A program made the position numbers and the translations under genes. From Flavobacterium sangjuense (GTDB lineage: Bacteria; Bacteroidota; Bacteroidia; Flavobacteriales; Flavobacteriaceae), in assembly GCF_004797125.1 (NCBI RefSeq), contig NZ_CP038810.1:1550001-1614000 (forward strand): a stretch of DNA of 64,000 nucleotides, written 5' to 3'. The notes beneath the pieces are model-generated. The model searched no databases. It saw nothing but the letters and a program-made list of their open reading frames with translations, and had not been told where the DNA came from. This document shows, piece after piece, positions 27,401 through 34,331 of the stretch. Numbering within the stretch: the stretch's first letter is position 1; every line of letters starts with the position of its first letter.

Positions 27401-29535
27401 ATGTTGCTAGTATAACTGTTATTCAAAAAACAACGCCGACCTTTGCTGCCATTAACCCAATATGTTATGGTTCGGCTAGTCCATTTAGCGATACTTCTCT
27501 CAATGGTGTTCATGGAAGCTGGGCAATTGATGTTTCCTTTTTACCTTTTGATAGTACTATTGTAGGTGACACTACTTATAGATTTACACCAGATACTGGT
27601 TTATGTGCTATAGAAGTAACGAGAGTGCTAACTGTAATTGCTTTACCGGCGGTTCCAACAGTAACTACAACAGCACCAACTTGTTCGGCTAATGGATTTA
27701 GTACTATTACAAATTACAGTGCAAGCAATACATATACGTTCTCACCTACAGGTCCAACAGCTGGTGCTGGTGGAACTATTACAGGTGCGGTTCTTGGAAC
27801 ATCGTATACGATAACTTCTACTAATACGGGTTGTACTTCCGGACAATCTTCAGCGTTTACCAATGCGGTGATGCTACCGACTCCGGCTACTCCAACAATT
27901 TCTGCTGGAGGACCAACTACGTTTTGTTCAGGCGGGAGTGTTGTTTTGACTTCGAGTGCGGCATCAGGTAACACTTGGTCAACAGGTGCTGTATCGCAAA
28001 GTATCACAGTAAGTACAGCAGGGGACTATACAGTTCAGGTTACCAATGGTTTTGGATGTCAAAGTTTATCATCGGCGGCTACGACAGTTACCGTAATCGC
28101 TCAGCTGGTTTGGTATTTAGATGCTGATAACGATGGTTATTCAAGTAGTGCAGCATCATCAGTTTCAGCCTGTACTCAGCCTGTTGGTGGTTATAAACTC
28201 GCTGGTCAGTTAGCCAATGCAGGAGTAGGCAGTATAGGAACAGATTGTAATGATTCAGTTGCTACGATTTATCCAGGAGCTGCAGAGACTTGTTACGACG
28301 GCATACTTCAAAACTGTAATGGTAGCTTACTATCAGGCTGTGCTATTATAACTTCGAGATTACGACTAGGTGATTGTGGAGCAAACTTAACCAGTACGGG
28401 TCAGATAATTCGAGGCGATCGTTTTTCACAGGCGATTCCATCCGGAGTAACAGTTACAGGTTATCGTTTTAGAGTTACCAATACACAAACAGGAGCGTTT
28501 CGTATTGTGGAGCGTCCAAACTATGTTTTCCAATTAACCTATACAGATATTGCTACATATAGTACTACTTATACTATAGAAGTAGCGCTTCGATTGAATC
28601 AGGAATGGATGCCTACTTATGGTGCTGCGTGTAGTGTTACTACGCCAGGAGTAGCGCAGACTGCATTGACTGATTTGGCTTGTGGCAGTCATTTGGCACA
28701 GGTATCAAGTACGATTCGTGCGACAAGTGTAGTTTCTGCATCAAGTTATGATTTTGAGGTTTCGTTGATTGAGGATGATTTAGTTACGGCTACTACAGTC
28801 TTTAACAGTCCGAGTCCGTCTTTCAATTTATTACAATTGAGTAGTTTCCCAATTAAGTTTGGTGCTGAGTATCGAATCAGAGTTAAGGCAATAGTTTTAA
28901 TTGACAGTGTTGCTCTGCCTTCAAGCTATGGGACTACTTGTTCAGTATTTACGCCAGAAGCACCGCTTGCTTCACTGCGCGATTGTGCAGGGGAAGGTGG
29001 GCTTGCTCTGACTTCGTACAACACTGTTATTTATGCTAATCCACTAGGTATAGGAGGAGCTCAATATATATTTACATTGTATAATGAAGATGGCTACAGC
29101 CAGCAGTATTATAGTTATAACCGATATGTACGTTTAATGGACTTCCATTTATTGACACCATTGACAGTAGGTGGGGATTATAAGCTACAGGTAGATGCAT
29201 TTATTTATGGTTTCCCTTATGCTGGTAAAGATTGTGATATTTCTGTTCCGGCACCACCGACACCATCGGGCAAAATAGTTGTAGCTACAGTATTCCAGGC
29301 GAGTGCTTATCCGAATCCTTTTGCGAATAACTTTATGCTGGATGTTAAGACCTCTAGTGATTCAGTAGTGAACTTAAAAGTTTATGACATGGTTGGAAGA
29401 TTGATCGAGCAGCGTGAAGCGAGAGTATCTGATTTAGAAACAACGACCATCGGAGATCGTTATCCGAGTGGTGTTTACAACGTGGTTGTATCACAGGAAG
29501 ATAATGTACAAACGCTACGTGTAGTAAAACGATAA
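21409..29535 (+). CDS. Giant T9SS-secreted protein with PATR, InlB-type and lamin-tail domains
   Basis: 2708 residues from ATG 21409; ATG 21460 or 21463 would give a more typical signal peptide (KKTKTILLLIAVFLMG... NFGQ), so the start is uncertain. Order of parts: autotransporter-associated beta-strand repeat (GAGVLTLSGTNTYSGN, near 22010), choice-of-anchor-like Ig domain (about 22560-22860), Fn3-like domain, second beta-strand repeat (GAGTLVLGNSANTYSGT, near 23980), two InlB/Flg_new repeats (VTYNANGGTGT and LTYDSNGGTGT, about 24436-24890), Ig-like domains, a lamin-tail domain (ISQVYGGGGN... NDFIELYNP, about 25770-26270), further Ig/Fn3 domains, then WYLDADND and the shared cassette with T9SS sorting signal. 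No enzyme motif is visible. Likely a surface or secreted adhesin. The preceding promoter fits the Bacteroidetes consensus. Confidence 0.9.
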   Translation: MKSTSTILRLSEFVTSGMMNNSLKKTKTILLLIAVFLMGCNLNFGQTTQTWQSTASTAWLTAANWNAAVPGSKTVTTNNDIALFNINTATGVGINMTTQTGTHYLGALNFGTGATTNRSVSNSTATAGTVFFNGVTLNGTANTIIWNQSSGTHSFTNGSGTFNLGLNATDHVIQITGAGGVTIASAITGTSKNLEKAGTGAGVLTLSGTNTYSGNTLISAGTLALSTGGSIANSPNITIGSSGTFSVSGLTTALTLATNQVLKASATGSNTTGTLTVSNTKGLTLSATGGLTFTAYGGGATAPLTVSGASAGVLALNGAPINVITTTALTAGTYILIDKALSATGVSGTPGTLTVNGSGIAPSNTAALSVNGSGQLVLTVTSTSTPILAITANSSAAFGSVCTNGSSTKTFTITNTGTAATNVVVSSNNVEYSVGPLSSTSIPGTNGTATFDVTYTPVSGSLGATLTSKYDTITTSGTLGLTGTALAPVSQAVTSIGATSVVNTIATLNGDATFGVCPSTTTKGFVYSKDSENSNPDVTGGLTVTIVTSGSLGSAGAYTAALTGLTPDTLYRFKAYVFDGTTYTYSALQSFTTLKVASKLAFGISPAPPTTGNVGTNLTTFTVLAQRPDDSTDTEYTGTVTLVKGTVSGSANITGNAVGAVAGVATFNATQFDAEGTFNLTATSGSLTNSATSSDIVIILANSTSNPWINTGASTSWCTGANWNTGFVPSTTQVATWNDAGTAIVAGITFSTCIPTVLGIEVTNLRTRALSIGSQASTAGTLTLTGGVINLTPNTIIRNNSAFDLTLQPNNSSSGPMSLTLGNTTNNIVRVDGAGKVIITSVINGGATLPLTKTGAGTLVLGNSANTYSGTTTITTGELRLNPSTTTATFASPVVLNGGTLSTTSITASTTFTSSSTLGLTESSTIALGSNAHSLKFAASNGVSWTAAKTITITGWNGTAGQANTTGNRIFFGNSSSGLTSGQLSQITFQGYTNGTIILSSGEIVPKAPHTVTYNANGGTGTQTDATLYNDGATVTVLGLGSITRTGYTFDHWNTAIDNSGISYSQGNTFTINANVILYAQWNINSYTLTYDSNGGTGTQSDPSSPYNYNTNATVLGIGSVVNPGFNFSTWNTAADGSGVNYNPGSSLLMTANTTLYAKWVSASAPICALSTAVAPDAEQIRCQGFPANALAATITSAGTTGSPSYSYQWYYNTTNDNTTFTHPVGTNSNTFLPPTTGSEGTRYYFVVGYSDNVECGPQTGTSVSLASATVKVIVNANPTAAISVAETSGTTNNDGTICTGASVTLTASGGTSYLWSTTATTAPITVSPTTTTTYTVTVTNAASCSIDVNTSVTVNSLPAKPTISPSGTVSLCFGETTSLMSSSGTSYAWLNGAVASGSTQTISSVGAGSYTVRVTDVNGCQSAASDATTVNVGSALVPGTVDAASTAPNTANHVVISQVYGGGGNASATYKNDFIELYNPTGSSVSLANWKVQYASASGAFGDAATLTGSIAPGQYYLIGLASGGTPGIVLPTTQATGSTNMSATSGKVQLINASSTVIDLFGFGGATTFEGTVAPALSGNVLSYQRKNSGCTDSENNANDFTNTNTANARNTSSPTNSCSIYSETICSGNTSSLINASGVSGSTEPYTYKWYKNDSLTIAPIGSSIPLGWTEVGSGLSFTSGMLTEDATFALYVTATGCGSGTSAWASGYRQVDVNPIPTAPTITPSGTVQIAAGGNVTLTSSAASGNTWSTTETTASIIVNTAGSYTVHVTTNGCVSAESAATVVQIIPAVATTSPATLITTDSATLTGNASAQGQSAITVKGIVYAKTSDIITTLTIGEANVVTLSTSGGTGAFSLPTGLLVPDTGYSFRAYATNSQGTSYGSTVTFTTLKLPTITSVTQQGSGCDGTAAVFEIVGLLPDIPAEITYTTSSGTHTAIFDGNPGNFPIPTAGIGLTQFTSVALSYDNDNGQPLTITSVKRTDINREITVFNPGSNVASITVIQKTTPTFAAINPICYGSASPFSDTSLNGVHGSWAIDVSFLPFDSTIVGDTTYRFTPDTGLCAIEVTRVLTVIALPAVPTVTTTAPTCSANGFSTITNYSASNTYTFSPTGPTAGAGGTITGAVLGTSYTITSTNTGCTSGQSSAFTNAVMLPTPATPTISAGGPTTFCSGGSVVLTSSAASGNTWSTGAVSQSITVSTAGDYTVQVTNGFGCQSLSSAATTVTVIAQLVWYLDADNDGYSSSAASSVSACTQPVGGYKLAGQLANAGVGSIGTDCNDSVATIYPGAAETCYDGILQNCNGSLLSGCAIITSRLRLGDCGANLTSTGQIIRGDRFSQAIPSGVTVTGYRFRVTNTQTGAFRIVERPNYVFQLTYTDIATYSTTYTIEVALRLNQEWMPTYGAACSVTTPGVAQTALTDLACGSHLAQVSSTIRATSVVSASSYDFEVSLIEDDLVTATTVFNSPSPSFNLLQLSSFPIKFGAEYRIRVKAIVLIDSVALPSSYGTTCSVFTPEAPLASLRDCAGEGGLALTSYNTVIYANPLGIGGAQYIFTLYNEDGYSQQYYSYNRYVRLMDFHLLTPLTVGGDYKLQVDAFIYGFPYAGKDCDISVPAPPTPSGKIVVATVFQASAYPNPFANNFMLDVKTSSDSVVNLKVYDMVGRLIEQREARVSDLETTTIGDRYPSGVYNVVVSQEDNVQTLRVVKR

Positions 29536-29587
29536 TAGCTATTTGTTATTTATAATAAAAAGGCCTTCGAGAAATTGAGGGTCTTTT
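28243..29587 (+). repeat. Shared 3' cassette, copy 4
   Basis: Fourth copy of the cassette; near-identity with copy 3 starts earlier, at about 27893. The terminator T tract is shorter than in the others (TTTT), marking the right-hand limit of the repeat. Confidence 0.95.
29557..29587 (+). terminator. Intrinsic terminator after fourth giant gene
   Basis: Same hairpin, but only four Ts follow the stem, so it may be weaker than the other three. Confidence 0.75.
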
Positions 29588-29691
29588 GCATTTAATCAAG
29601 TATAATATAGTAAGGAATAAAATATATACCTAAACAAGAAATAAGTAGATTTAAATTGTGATATCTATTGACTATTTTTCTTTTAATATTT

Positions 29692-29720
29692 GTTGTTTTT
29701 AATAAATACGAGTACTTTTG
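29692..29720 (+). promoter_or_regulatory. Candidate promoter of the polysaccharide locus
   Basis: TTG at 29692-29694 and TACTTTTG at 29713-29720 with 18 nt between them fit the TTG / TAnnTTTG pattern. A start near 29727 leaves a leader of about 12 nt before the GTG start codon at 29739. Confidence 0.5.
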
Positions 29721-29738
29721 TTACTCAAAAAAAATAAT

Positions 29739-30254
29739 GTGCTAAATACTTTAGTTACTTCTAAAACAAGAGTGCGTTTGTTGGTCAAGTTTTTTATTAA
29801 TGTGGCCAACAAGGGATACTTGCGTGGTTTAGCGGAAGAGTTTGACGAATCGACTAACTCTATTCGAAAAGAATTGAATAACCTTTCTGAAGCCGGTTAT
29901 TTAAATAAAGTTACCATTCAAAATAGAATTAGTTACAACGCTAATACGCAACATCCATTATTTGAGACACTACAGAAATTGGTATTTCATTATTTGGGTT
30001 TACCTACTATTATTGAAATGATAGTAGAGCGAATGGGTATTGTAGAGCAGATCTATATTATTGGCGATTATGCTCGCGGCATTGATAGTGGTACTATAGA
30101 GGTAATAATAGTTGGACCACAATTAGATAAACAGTATTTAAATCAGTTAGAAGGTAAAATTGAAAAAGAAATTGAACGAAAAGTACGGTTTATAGCCACT
30201 AGTAATTATAAAGATAAAGGATTGTTGATTTATGAAGCCAAATTATTATCATGA
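29739..30254 (+). CDS. Winged-helix regulator with nucleotidyltransferase-like C-terminus
   Basis: 171 residues from GTG 29739. The frame is open upstream to a TTG at 29718, but that TTG is part of the predicted -7 box, and relatives known from Bacteroidetes polysaccharide loci begin LNTL.TSKTR, which fits the GTG. Residues about 8-65 form an ArsR-like winged helix (YLRGLAEEFDESTNSIRKEL, then LSEAGYLNK). The second half (GIVEQIYIIGDYARGIDSGTIEVIIVG) resembles a degenerate nucleotidyltransferase fold: it keeps a Gly-Asp-Tyr-Ala-Arg-Gly loop but lacks the paired catalytic Asp of active MNT enzymes. It overlaps the flippase gene by ATGA and opens the locus, so it probably controls transcription or antitermination of the glycan operon. 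The DNA target is unknown. Confidence 0.75.
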   Translation: MLNTLVTSKTRVRLLVKFFINVANKGYLRGLAEEFDESTNSIRKELNNLSEAGYLNKVTIQNRISYNANTQHPLFETLQKLVFHYLGLPTIIEMIVERMGIVEQIYIIGDYARGIDSGTIEVIIVGPQLDKQYLNQLEGKIEKEIERKVRFIATSNYKDKGLLIYEAKLLS

Positions 30255-31690
30255 CCTTACGTAAGCAAGCACTTTCAGGTGTTTTTTGGACTTTTTTGCA
30301 ACAGTTCAGTACACAGGGTATTTCTTTTATAGTATCCATATTAATGGCCAGGTTATTATTGCCATCGGAATTTGGATTGATAGGAATGATATATATATTT
30401 ATTGCTATTGGTAGAATGCTTATTGACAATGGTTTAAGTCAGTCCTTAGTCAGAAATAAGGAAGTTAGTCAAGAAGATTACAGTACGGTTTTCTATTTTA
30501 ATTTAGGAGGAAGTATTTTGATTTACATAGCTATTTATTTTTTGGCGCCGTGTATTGCACTTTTTTATAAACAAGACGTATTAACCCTTATTATACGACT
30601 TTATTGTTTGGTGTTTTTAATAAATGCTTTTGGAACTGTTCAAAGTACCATTCTAACTAAAAATATGCGCTTTAAAACTCAAATGTTAGTTGCTATACCC
30701 TCTTTGGTTATAAGTAGTTTAGTGGGGATTTCTATGGCATATATGGGGTTTGGTGTTTGGAGTTTGGTTTGGAGTGCTATAGTGCAAAGTTTTTTAAGTG
30801 TACTCCAACTATGGTTTTGGTCTTCATGGAGGCCAGCCTTACTCTTTAGTGTAGAAAAGTTTAAATATCACTTTTATTATGGGTATAAACTAACACTATC
30901 AGGTTTACTGGATGTTCTTTTTAACAATGTTTACACTATTATCATTGGAAAATTCTTTTCTCCAACGCAAGTAGGTTTTTTCACCCGAGCTGACTCATTG
31001 AAACAATTCCCAGTTAATAATATTGCTAAAATTTTAGACAAAGTTACTTTTCCCTTATTTGCTCATATTCAAAATGATGATGTCAGACTAAAAAGCGTCT
31101 ATAAAAAAATTATGCAGATGGTTATTTTTTTGGTAGCACCATTACTTATATTTTTAGCCGTTTTAGCCGAACCGTTGTTCAGATTCCTGTTCACAGAAAA
31201 ATGGTTACCTGCAGTACCTTATTTTCAAATTTTATGTGCTAATGGTATATTATATCCAATTCATGCTTACAATTTAAATGTTTTAAAGGTTAAAGGAAGA
31301 AGTGATTTATTTTTGAGATTAGAGTTAGTAAAAAAAATACTTTTGTTAGTAATTATTCTTATCACTTTTACTTTTGGTATCTATGGATTATTATATGGTA
31401 GTGTACTGTTTTCTATTTTGGCTTTTTTTATTAATACCCACTACACTGCCAAATTCATTAACTATACTTCATTTGAACAAATAAAAGATATTGCCCCTAC
31501 CATTTTTTTAGCCCTTTTTGTTGGGGTGTTATTATATTTTATTGATATTTTTGTGATAACAATAAGTCAGTATGATATTGTTAGACTGCTAGTTGGCGGA
31601 TTCGTATCTTCTATACTTTATGCTTTATTAGCATTTAGTCTTAAAATGCATTCCTTTACAGAGTTAATTTCAATTATAAAAAGAAAATGA
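30251..31690 (+). CDS. wzx: Wzx-type oligosaccharide flippase
   Basis: 479 residues with about 12-14 hydrophobic segments along the whole length and an N-terminus (KQALSGVFWTFLQQFSTQGISFIVSILMAR split by polar turns) typical of the polysaccharide-synthesis/MOP flippase family, WzxC-like subgroup. It would flip undecaprenyl-diphosphate-linked repeat units from the cytoplasmic to the periplasmic face of the inner membrane. ATGA overlaps join it to both neighbours, so it is translated in one operon with the regulator and the sugar aminotransferase. The symbol refers to the function class; which of the locus glycans it carries is inferred only from position. Confidence 0.85.
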   Translation: MTLRKQALSGVFWTFLQQFSTQGISFIVSILMARLLLPSEFGLIGMIYIFIAIGRMLIDNGLSQSLVRNKEVSQEDYSTVFYFNLGGSILIYIAIYFLAPCIALFYKQDVLTLIIRLYCLVFLINAFGTVQSTILTKNMRFKTQMLVAIPSLVISSLVGISMAYMGFGVWSLVWSAIVQSFLSVLQLWFWSSWRPALLFSVEKFKYHFYYGYKLTLSGLLDVLFNNVYTIIIGKFFSPTQVGFFTRADSLKQFPVNNIAKILDKVTFPLFAHIQNDDVRLKSVYKKIMQMVIFLVAPLLIFLAVLAEPLFRFLFTEKWLPAVPYFQILCANGILYPIHAYNLNVLKVKGRSDLFLRLELVKKILLLVIILITFTFGIYGLLYGSVLFSILAFFINTHYTAKFINYTSFEQIKDIAPTIFLALFVGVLLYFIDIFVITISQYDIVRLLVGGFVSSILYALLAFSLKMHSFTELISIIKRK

Positions 31691-32766
31691 TCAACGTTAC
31701 CAAAACTTTTTTCCCGCCTCTTGAGGAATATACAGAACAATTAGAACGAATATGGAAAAACCAATGGTTAACTAATAGGGGTGAACTTATTTTGGAATTA
31801 GAAGAAAAACTAAAAAGCTATCTTTCTGTTTCCAATATTATTTTGATGAATAACGGTACAATTCCGCTTCAAATTGCTTTAAAAATATTAGGGAAAGGTG
31901 GTGAAATAATAACAACTCCCTTCAGTTATGTAGCCACAACTGCAGCAATTGTTTGGGAAAATTGTACACCGGTTTTTGTTGACATACATCCTGACTATTT
32001 AACTATTGATGAGACTAAAATAGAAGCAGCTATAACTGATAAAACTACAGCTATATTAGCTACTCATGTTTTTGGGAATCCTTGCCATCTTGAGGCTATT
32101 TCGGCAATCGCAAAAAAACACAATTTAAAAGTAATTTACGATGCAGCGCATTCCTTTGGAGTGACCTATAAGGACAAATCTATTTTTGAGTATGGAGATG
32201 TAAGTACCTGTAGCTTTCATGCCACTAAATTGTTTCATACAGGTGAAGGCGGAGCATTATTTTGCTCTGATGAACATATAAGAAATCAATGTTTTTACAG
32301 TCATAATTTTGGTCACAACGGACCATTGGATTTTCACGGGCTTGGTATTAATGGCAAAATATCCGAATTGCAAGGTGCTATGGGATTAGCGGTTTTGCCT
32401 CATATGGCTACGATTATGGCAGAACGAAAAAGAACAGTTGATTTATATAATAATCACCTAAATTTTTCGAAACTTACTAAAATGAAGCTAAGAGACAACA
32501 CTGTATGGAATTACAGCTATTATCCGGTTCTTTTTGAAACGGAGAGCGAATTATTAACTGTTCAAAAAGCTTTGAATGCAGAAAGTATATTTCCGAGACG
32601 GTACTTTTATCCTTCATTGAATACTATCAATTATGTTAATGCAAAGCAAATGATTGTATCCGAAAGTGTTGCAAGCAGGGTTTTGTGTTTGCCTTTGTCT
32701 CATGATTTAAGGCAAAGTGATATTGAAATAATTATTAAATCAATAAATACTAATTTATCATGTTAA
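31687..32766 (+). CDS. DegT/DnrJ/EryC1/StrS sugar aminotransferase, VioA-like
   Basis: 359 residues, PLP-dependent. The cofactor lysine is K181 in HATKLFHTGEGG, with the usual AAHS (Asp-Ala-Ala-His) ring-stacking motif before it. The family transfers an amino group from glutamate to nucleotide-linked keto sugars. The N-terminus (NVTKTFFPPLEEYTEQLE...NQWLTNRG) resembles VioA-type enzymes that make dTDP-4-amino-4,6-dideoxyglucose; the following acyltransferase gene supports a VioA-VioB-like pair that would finish an N-acylated 4-amino sugar. The sugar-nucleotide 4,6-dehydratase needed first (RmlB type) is not in the window. It overlaps the next gene by 7 bp. Confidence 0.82.
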   Translation: MINVTKTFFPPLEEYTEQLERIWKNQWLTNRGELILELEEKLKSYLSVSNIILMNNGTIPLQIALKILGKGGEIITTPFSYVATTAAIVWENCTPVFVDIHPDYLTIDETKIEAAITDKTTAILATHVFGNPCHLEAISAIAKKHNLKVIYDAAHSFGVTYKDKSIFEYGDVSTCSFHATKLFHTGEGGALFCSDEHIRNQCFYSHNFGHNGPLDFHGLGINGKISELQGAMGLAVLPHMATIMAERKRTVDLYNNHLNFSKLTKMKLRDNTVWNYSYYPVLFETESELLTVQKALNAESIFPRRYFYPSLNTINYVNAKQMIVSESVASRVLCLPLSHDLRQSDIEIIIKSINTNLSC

Positions 32767-33407
32767 TTATAGGAGCTAAAGGATTTGCCAAAGAAGTTTT
32801 AGAAGTTCTAAAACAATTAAATCGCCTTGAGAATATTGCTTTTTATGATGATGTTAATCATGATATTGGCGATTTTTTATACAGTGAATTCCCTATTTTG
32901 AAAAGTGAATTACAAGCTAAAAATTTCTTTGAAAAAGTGGGCTCAGAATTCACCATAGGCATTGGTAATCCACAATTGAGATATAAATTATATAAGAAAT
33001 TTACAGATTTGGGAGGTGTTTATGCTTCCACAGTAAGTCCATTAGCAATTATTGGAAGTTTTGGAAATCAAATAGGTGCAGGGTGTAATATTATGACATC
33101 TACTGTAATTACGAATGACATTACAATTGGCGAAGGGGTTTTGATCAATTTATGTTGTACTGTTGGTCATGATACATTAATTGATGATTTTGTGGAATTG
33201 TGTCCTGATGTAAATATTTCGGGTAATTGTCATATAGGTAAATTTTCTTTTATAGGCACCAATAGTACAGTTTTACCTAATGTAAGAATTGGTAAAAATG
33301 TTATTGTAGGTGCAGGTTCTGTTGTTACCAAAGATGTTCCTGATAATTCGCTTGTAATTGGAACTCCTGCAATAATTAAAAAAGACTTGCCTCCTTTTGA
33401 AGTTTAA
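32760..33407 (+). CDS. Left-handed beta-helix sugar N/O-acyltransferase (PglD/NeuD/VioB-like)
   Basis: 215 residues. An N-terminal Rossmann-like half (LIIGAKGFAKEV) binds nucleotide sugar in this family, and the C-terminal half is a hexapeptide-repeat helix. The likely catalytic base is H137 in CTVGHD, matching the PglD His. Substrate is probably the amino sugar made by the aminotransferase encoded just upstream, with which it overlaps by 7 bp; acyl donor is most likely acetyl-CoA, though related enzymes in this order use longer acyl groups. O-acetylation of another sugar cannot be excluded. Confidence 0.8.
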   Translation: MLIIGAKGFAKEVLEVLKQLNRLENIAFYDDVNHDIGDFLYSEFPILKSELQAKNFFEKVGSEFTIGIGNPQLRYKLYKKFTDLGGVYASTVSPLAIIGSFGNQIGAGCNIMTSTVITNDITIGEGVLINLCCTVGHDTLIDDFVELCPDVNISGNCHIGKFSFIGTNSTVLPNVRIGKNVIVGAGSVVTKDVPDNSLVIGTPAIIKKDLPPFEV

Positions 33408-33410
33408 TTT

Positions 33411-34322
33411 ATGTCAAATTCTAATTGCCCTATAGTTAGCGTTGTAATGATTACTTATGGACATGAAAATTTTATTCGTGAAGCCATTAGTGGTGTACTT
33501 ATGCAGGAATGCTCATTTGAAGTTGAGTTAATAATAGCTAATGATTGTTCTCCTGACGATACAGATATTATAGTGAATGATATAAGAAAATGTTATGATG
33601 GTCCTCATAAAATACATTACCATAAACATATAAACAATTTGGGAATAATGCCAAACTTTATATGGGCTGTTAAACAATCTAAAGGTAAATACATTGCACT
33701 GTGTGAGGGTGACGATTATTGGACAGATCCTTTAAAACTGCAAAAGCAAGTTGATTTTTTAGAGCATAATACTGATTTTTTTATGGTTGGTCATCAGTCC
33801 CAAAAAATAATAAATATAATAGACGGGAGTGACACTGAAATAATCGGAATATTTAAAAAAGATGTATTTGATTACGATGATTTAGCCATTAAAAATATAA
33901 GAATACCTACAGCTTCTTTAGTTTTTAAAAATAAAATTAAGTTTCCTGAATGGTTTTTTAAAGTTTATGGAGGGGATAGAGCTTTAATATATTTGGCAAG
34001 CACAAAAGGTAAAATAAAAGTAATGGATTTTATAGGTTCCGTATATAGGATACATGACGGTGGTATTGAACAAGGGTATAAGAAAGATAAGTCTTCTTTG
34101 CCAAAAAGAAATATTCATGAAAATAATATCTACTTGTCAATTATTCCAAAAAAGTATACTTTCAAATATTTAAAAGCAAATAGTTGGAATTATTTTTATT
34201 TGAGTATAAATTATCTCAGAGAATTCAAGATAAGTAATTCGTTTAAGTCTTTTTATAAATCAATTTTATATTACATCAAATACTTATGGAGTTTACAGTA
34301 TTTAGGAAAAATAAATAATTAA
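33411..34322 (+). CDS. GT2 family glycosyltransferase
   Basis: 303 residues. GT-A fold features: VSVVMITYGHENFIREAI at the N-terminus, NDCSPDDT nucleotide-binding segment and the metal-binding acidic pair D101-D102 in CEGDDYW. It should transfer a sugar from a nucleotide donor to the lipid-linked glycan on the cytoplasmic side; donor and acceptor are not predictable. It is a clear paralog of the gene at 57788 (shared GVLMQE, DCSPD, KY.ALCEGDD.WTD and LQKQ.DFLE). Three bases separate it from the acyltransferase gene. Confidence 0.85.
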   Translation: MSNSNCPIVSVVMITYGHENFIREAISGVLMQECSFEVELIIANDCSPDDTDIIVNDIRKCYDGPHKIHYHKHINNLGIMPNFIWAVKQSKGKYIALCEGDDYWTDPLKLQKQVDFLEHNTDFFMVGHQSQKIINIIDGSDTEIIGIFKKDVFDYDDLAIKNIRIPTASLVFKNKIKFPEWFFKVYGGDRALIYLASTKGKIKVMDFIGSVYRIHDGGIEQGYKKDKSSLPKRNIHENNIYLSIIPKKYTFKYLKANSWNYFYLSINYLREFKISNSFKSFYKSILYYIKYLWSLQYLGKINN

Positions 34323-34331
34323 AAAATTAAA

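Noticed and set aside
8031..29587. Near-identical cassettes as an insertion sequence or integron-like element
   Set aside because: There is no transposase, no terminal inverted repeats and no target duplication; each copy is in frame with its own gene.
29718..29738. TTG at 29718 as start of the regulator gene
   Set aside because: It lies in the predicted -7 promoter box; the GTG at 29739 gives the family's usual N-terminus.
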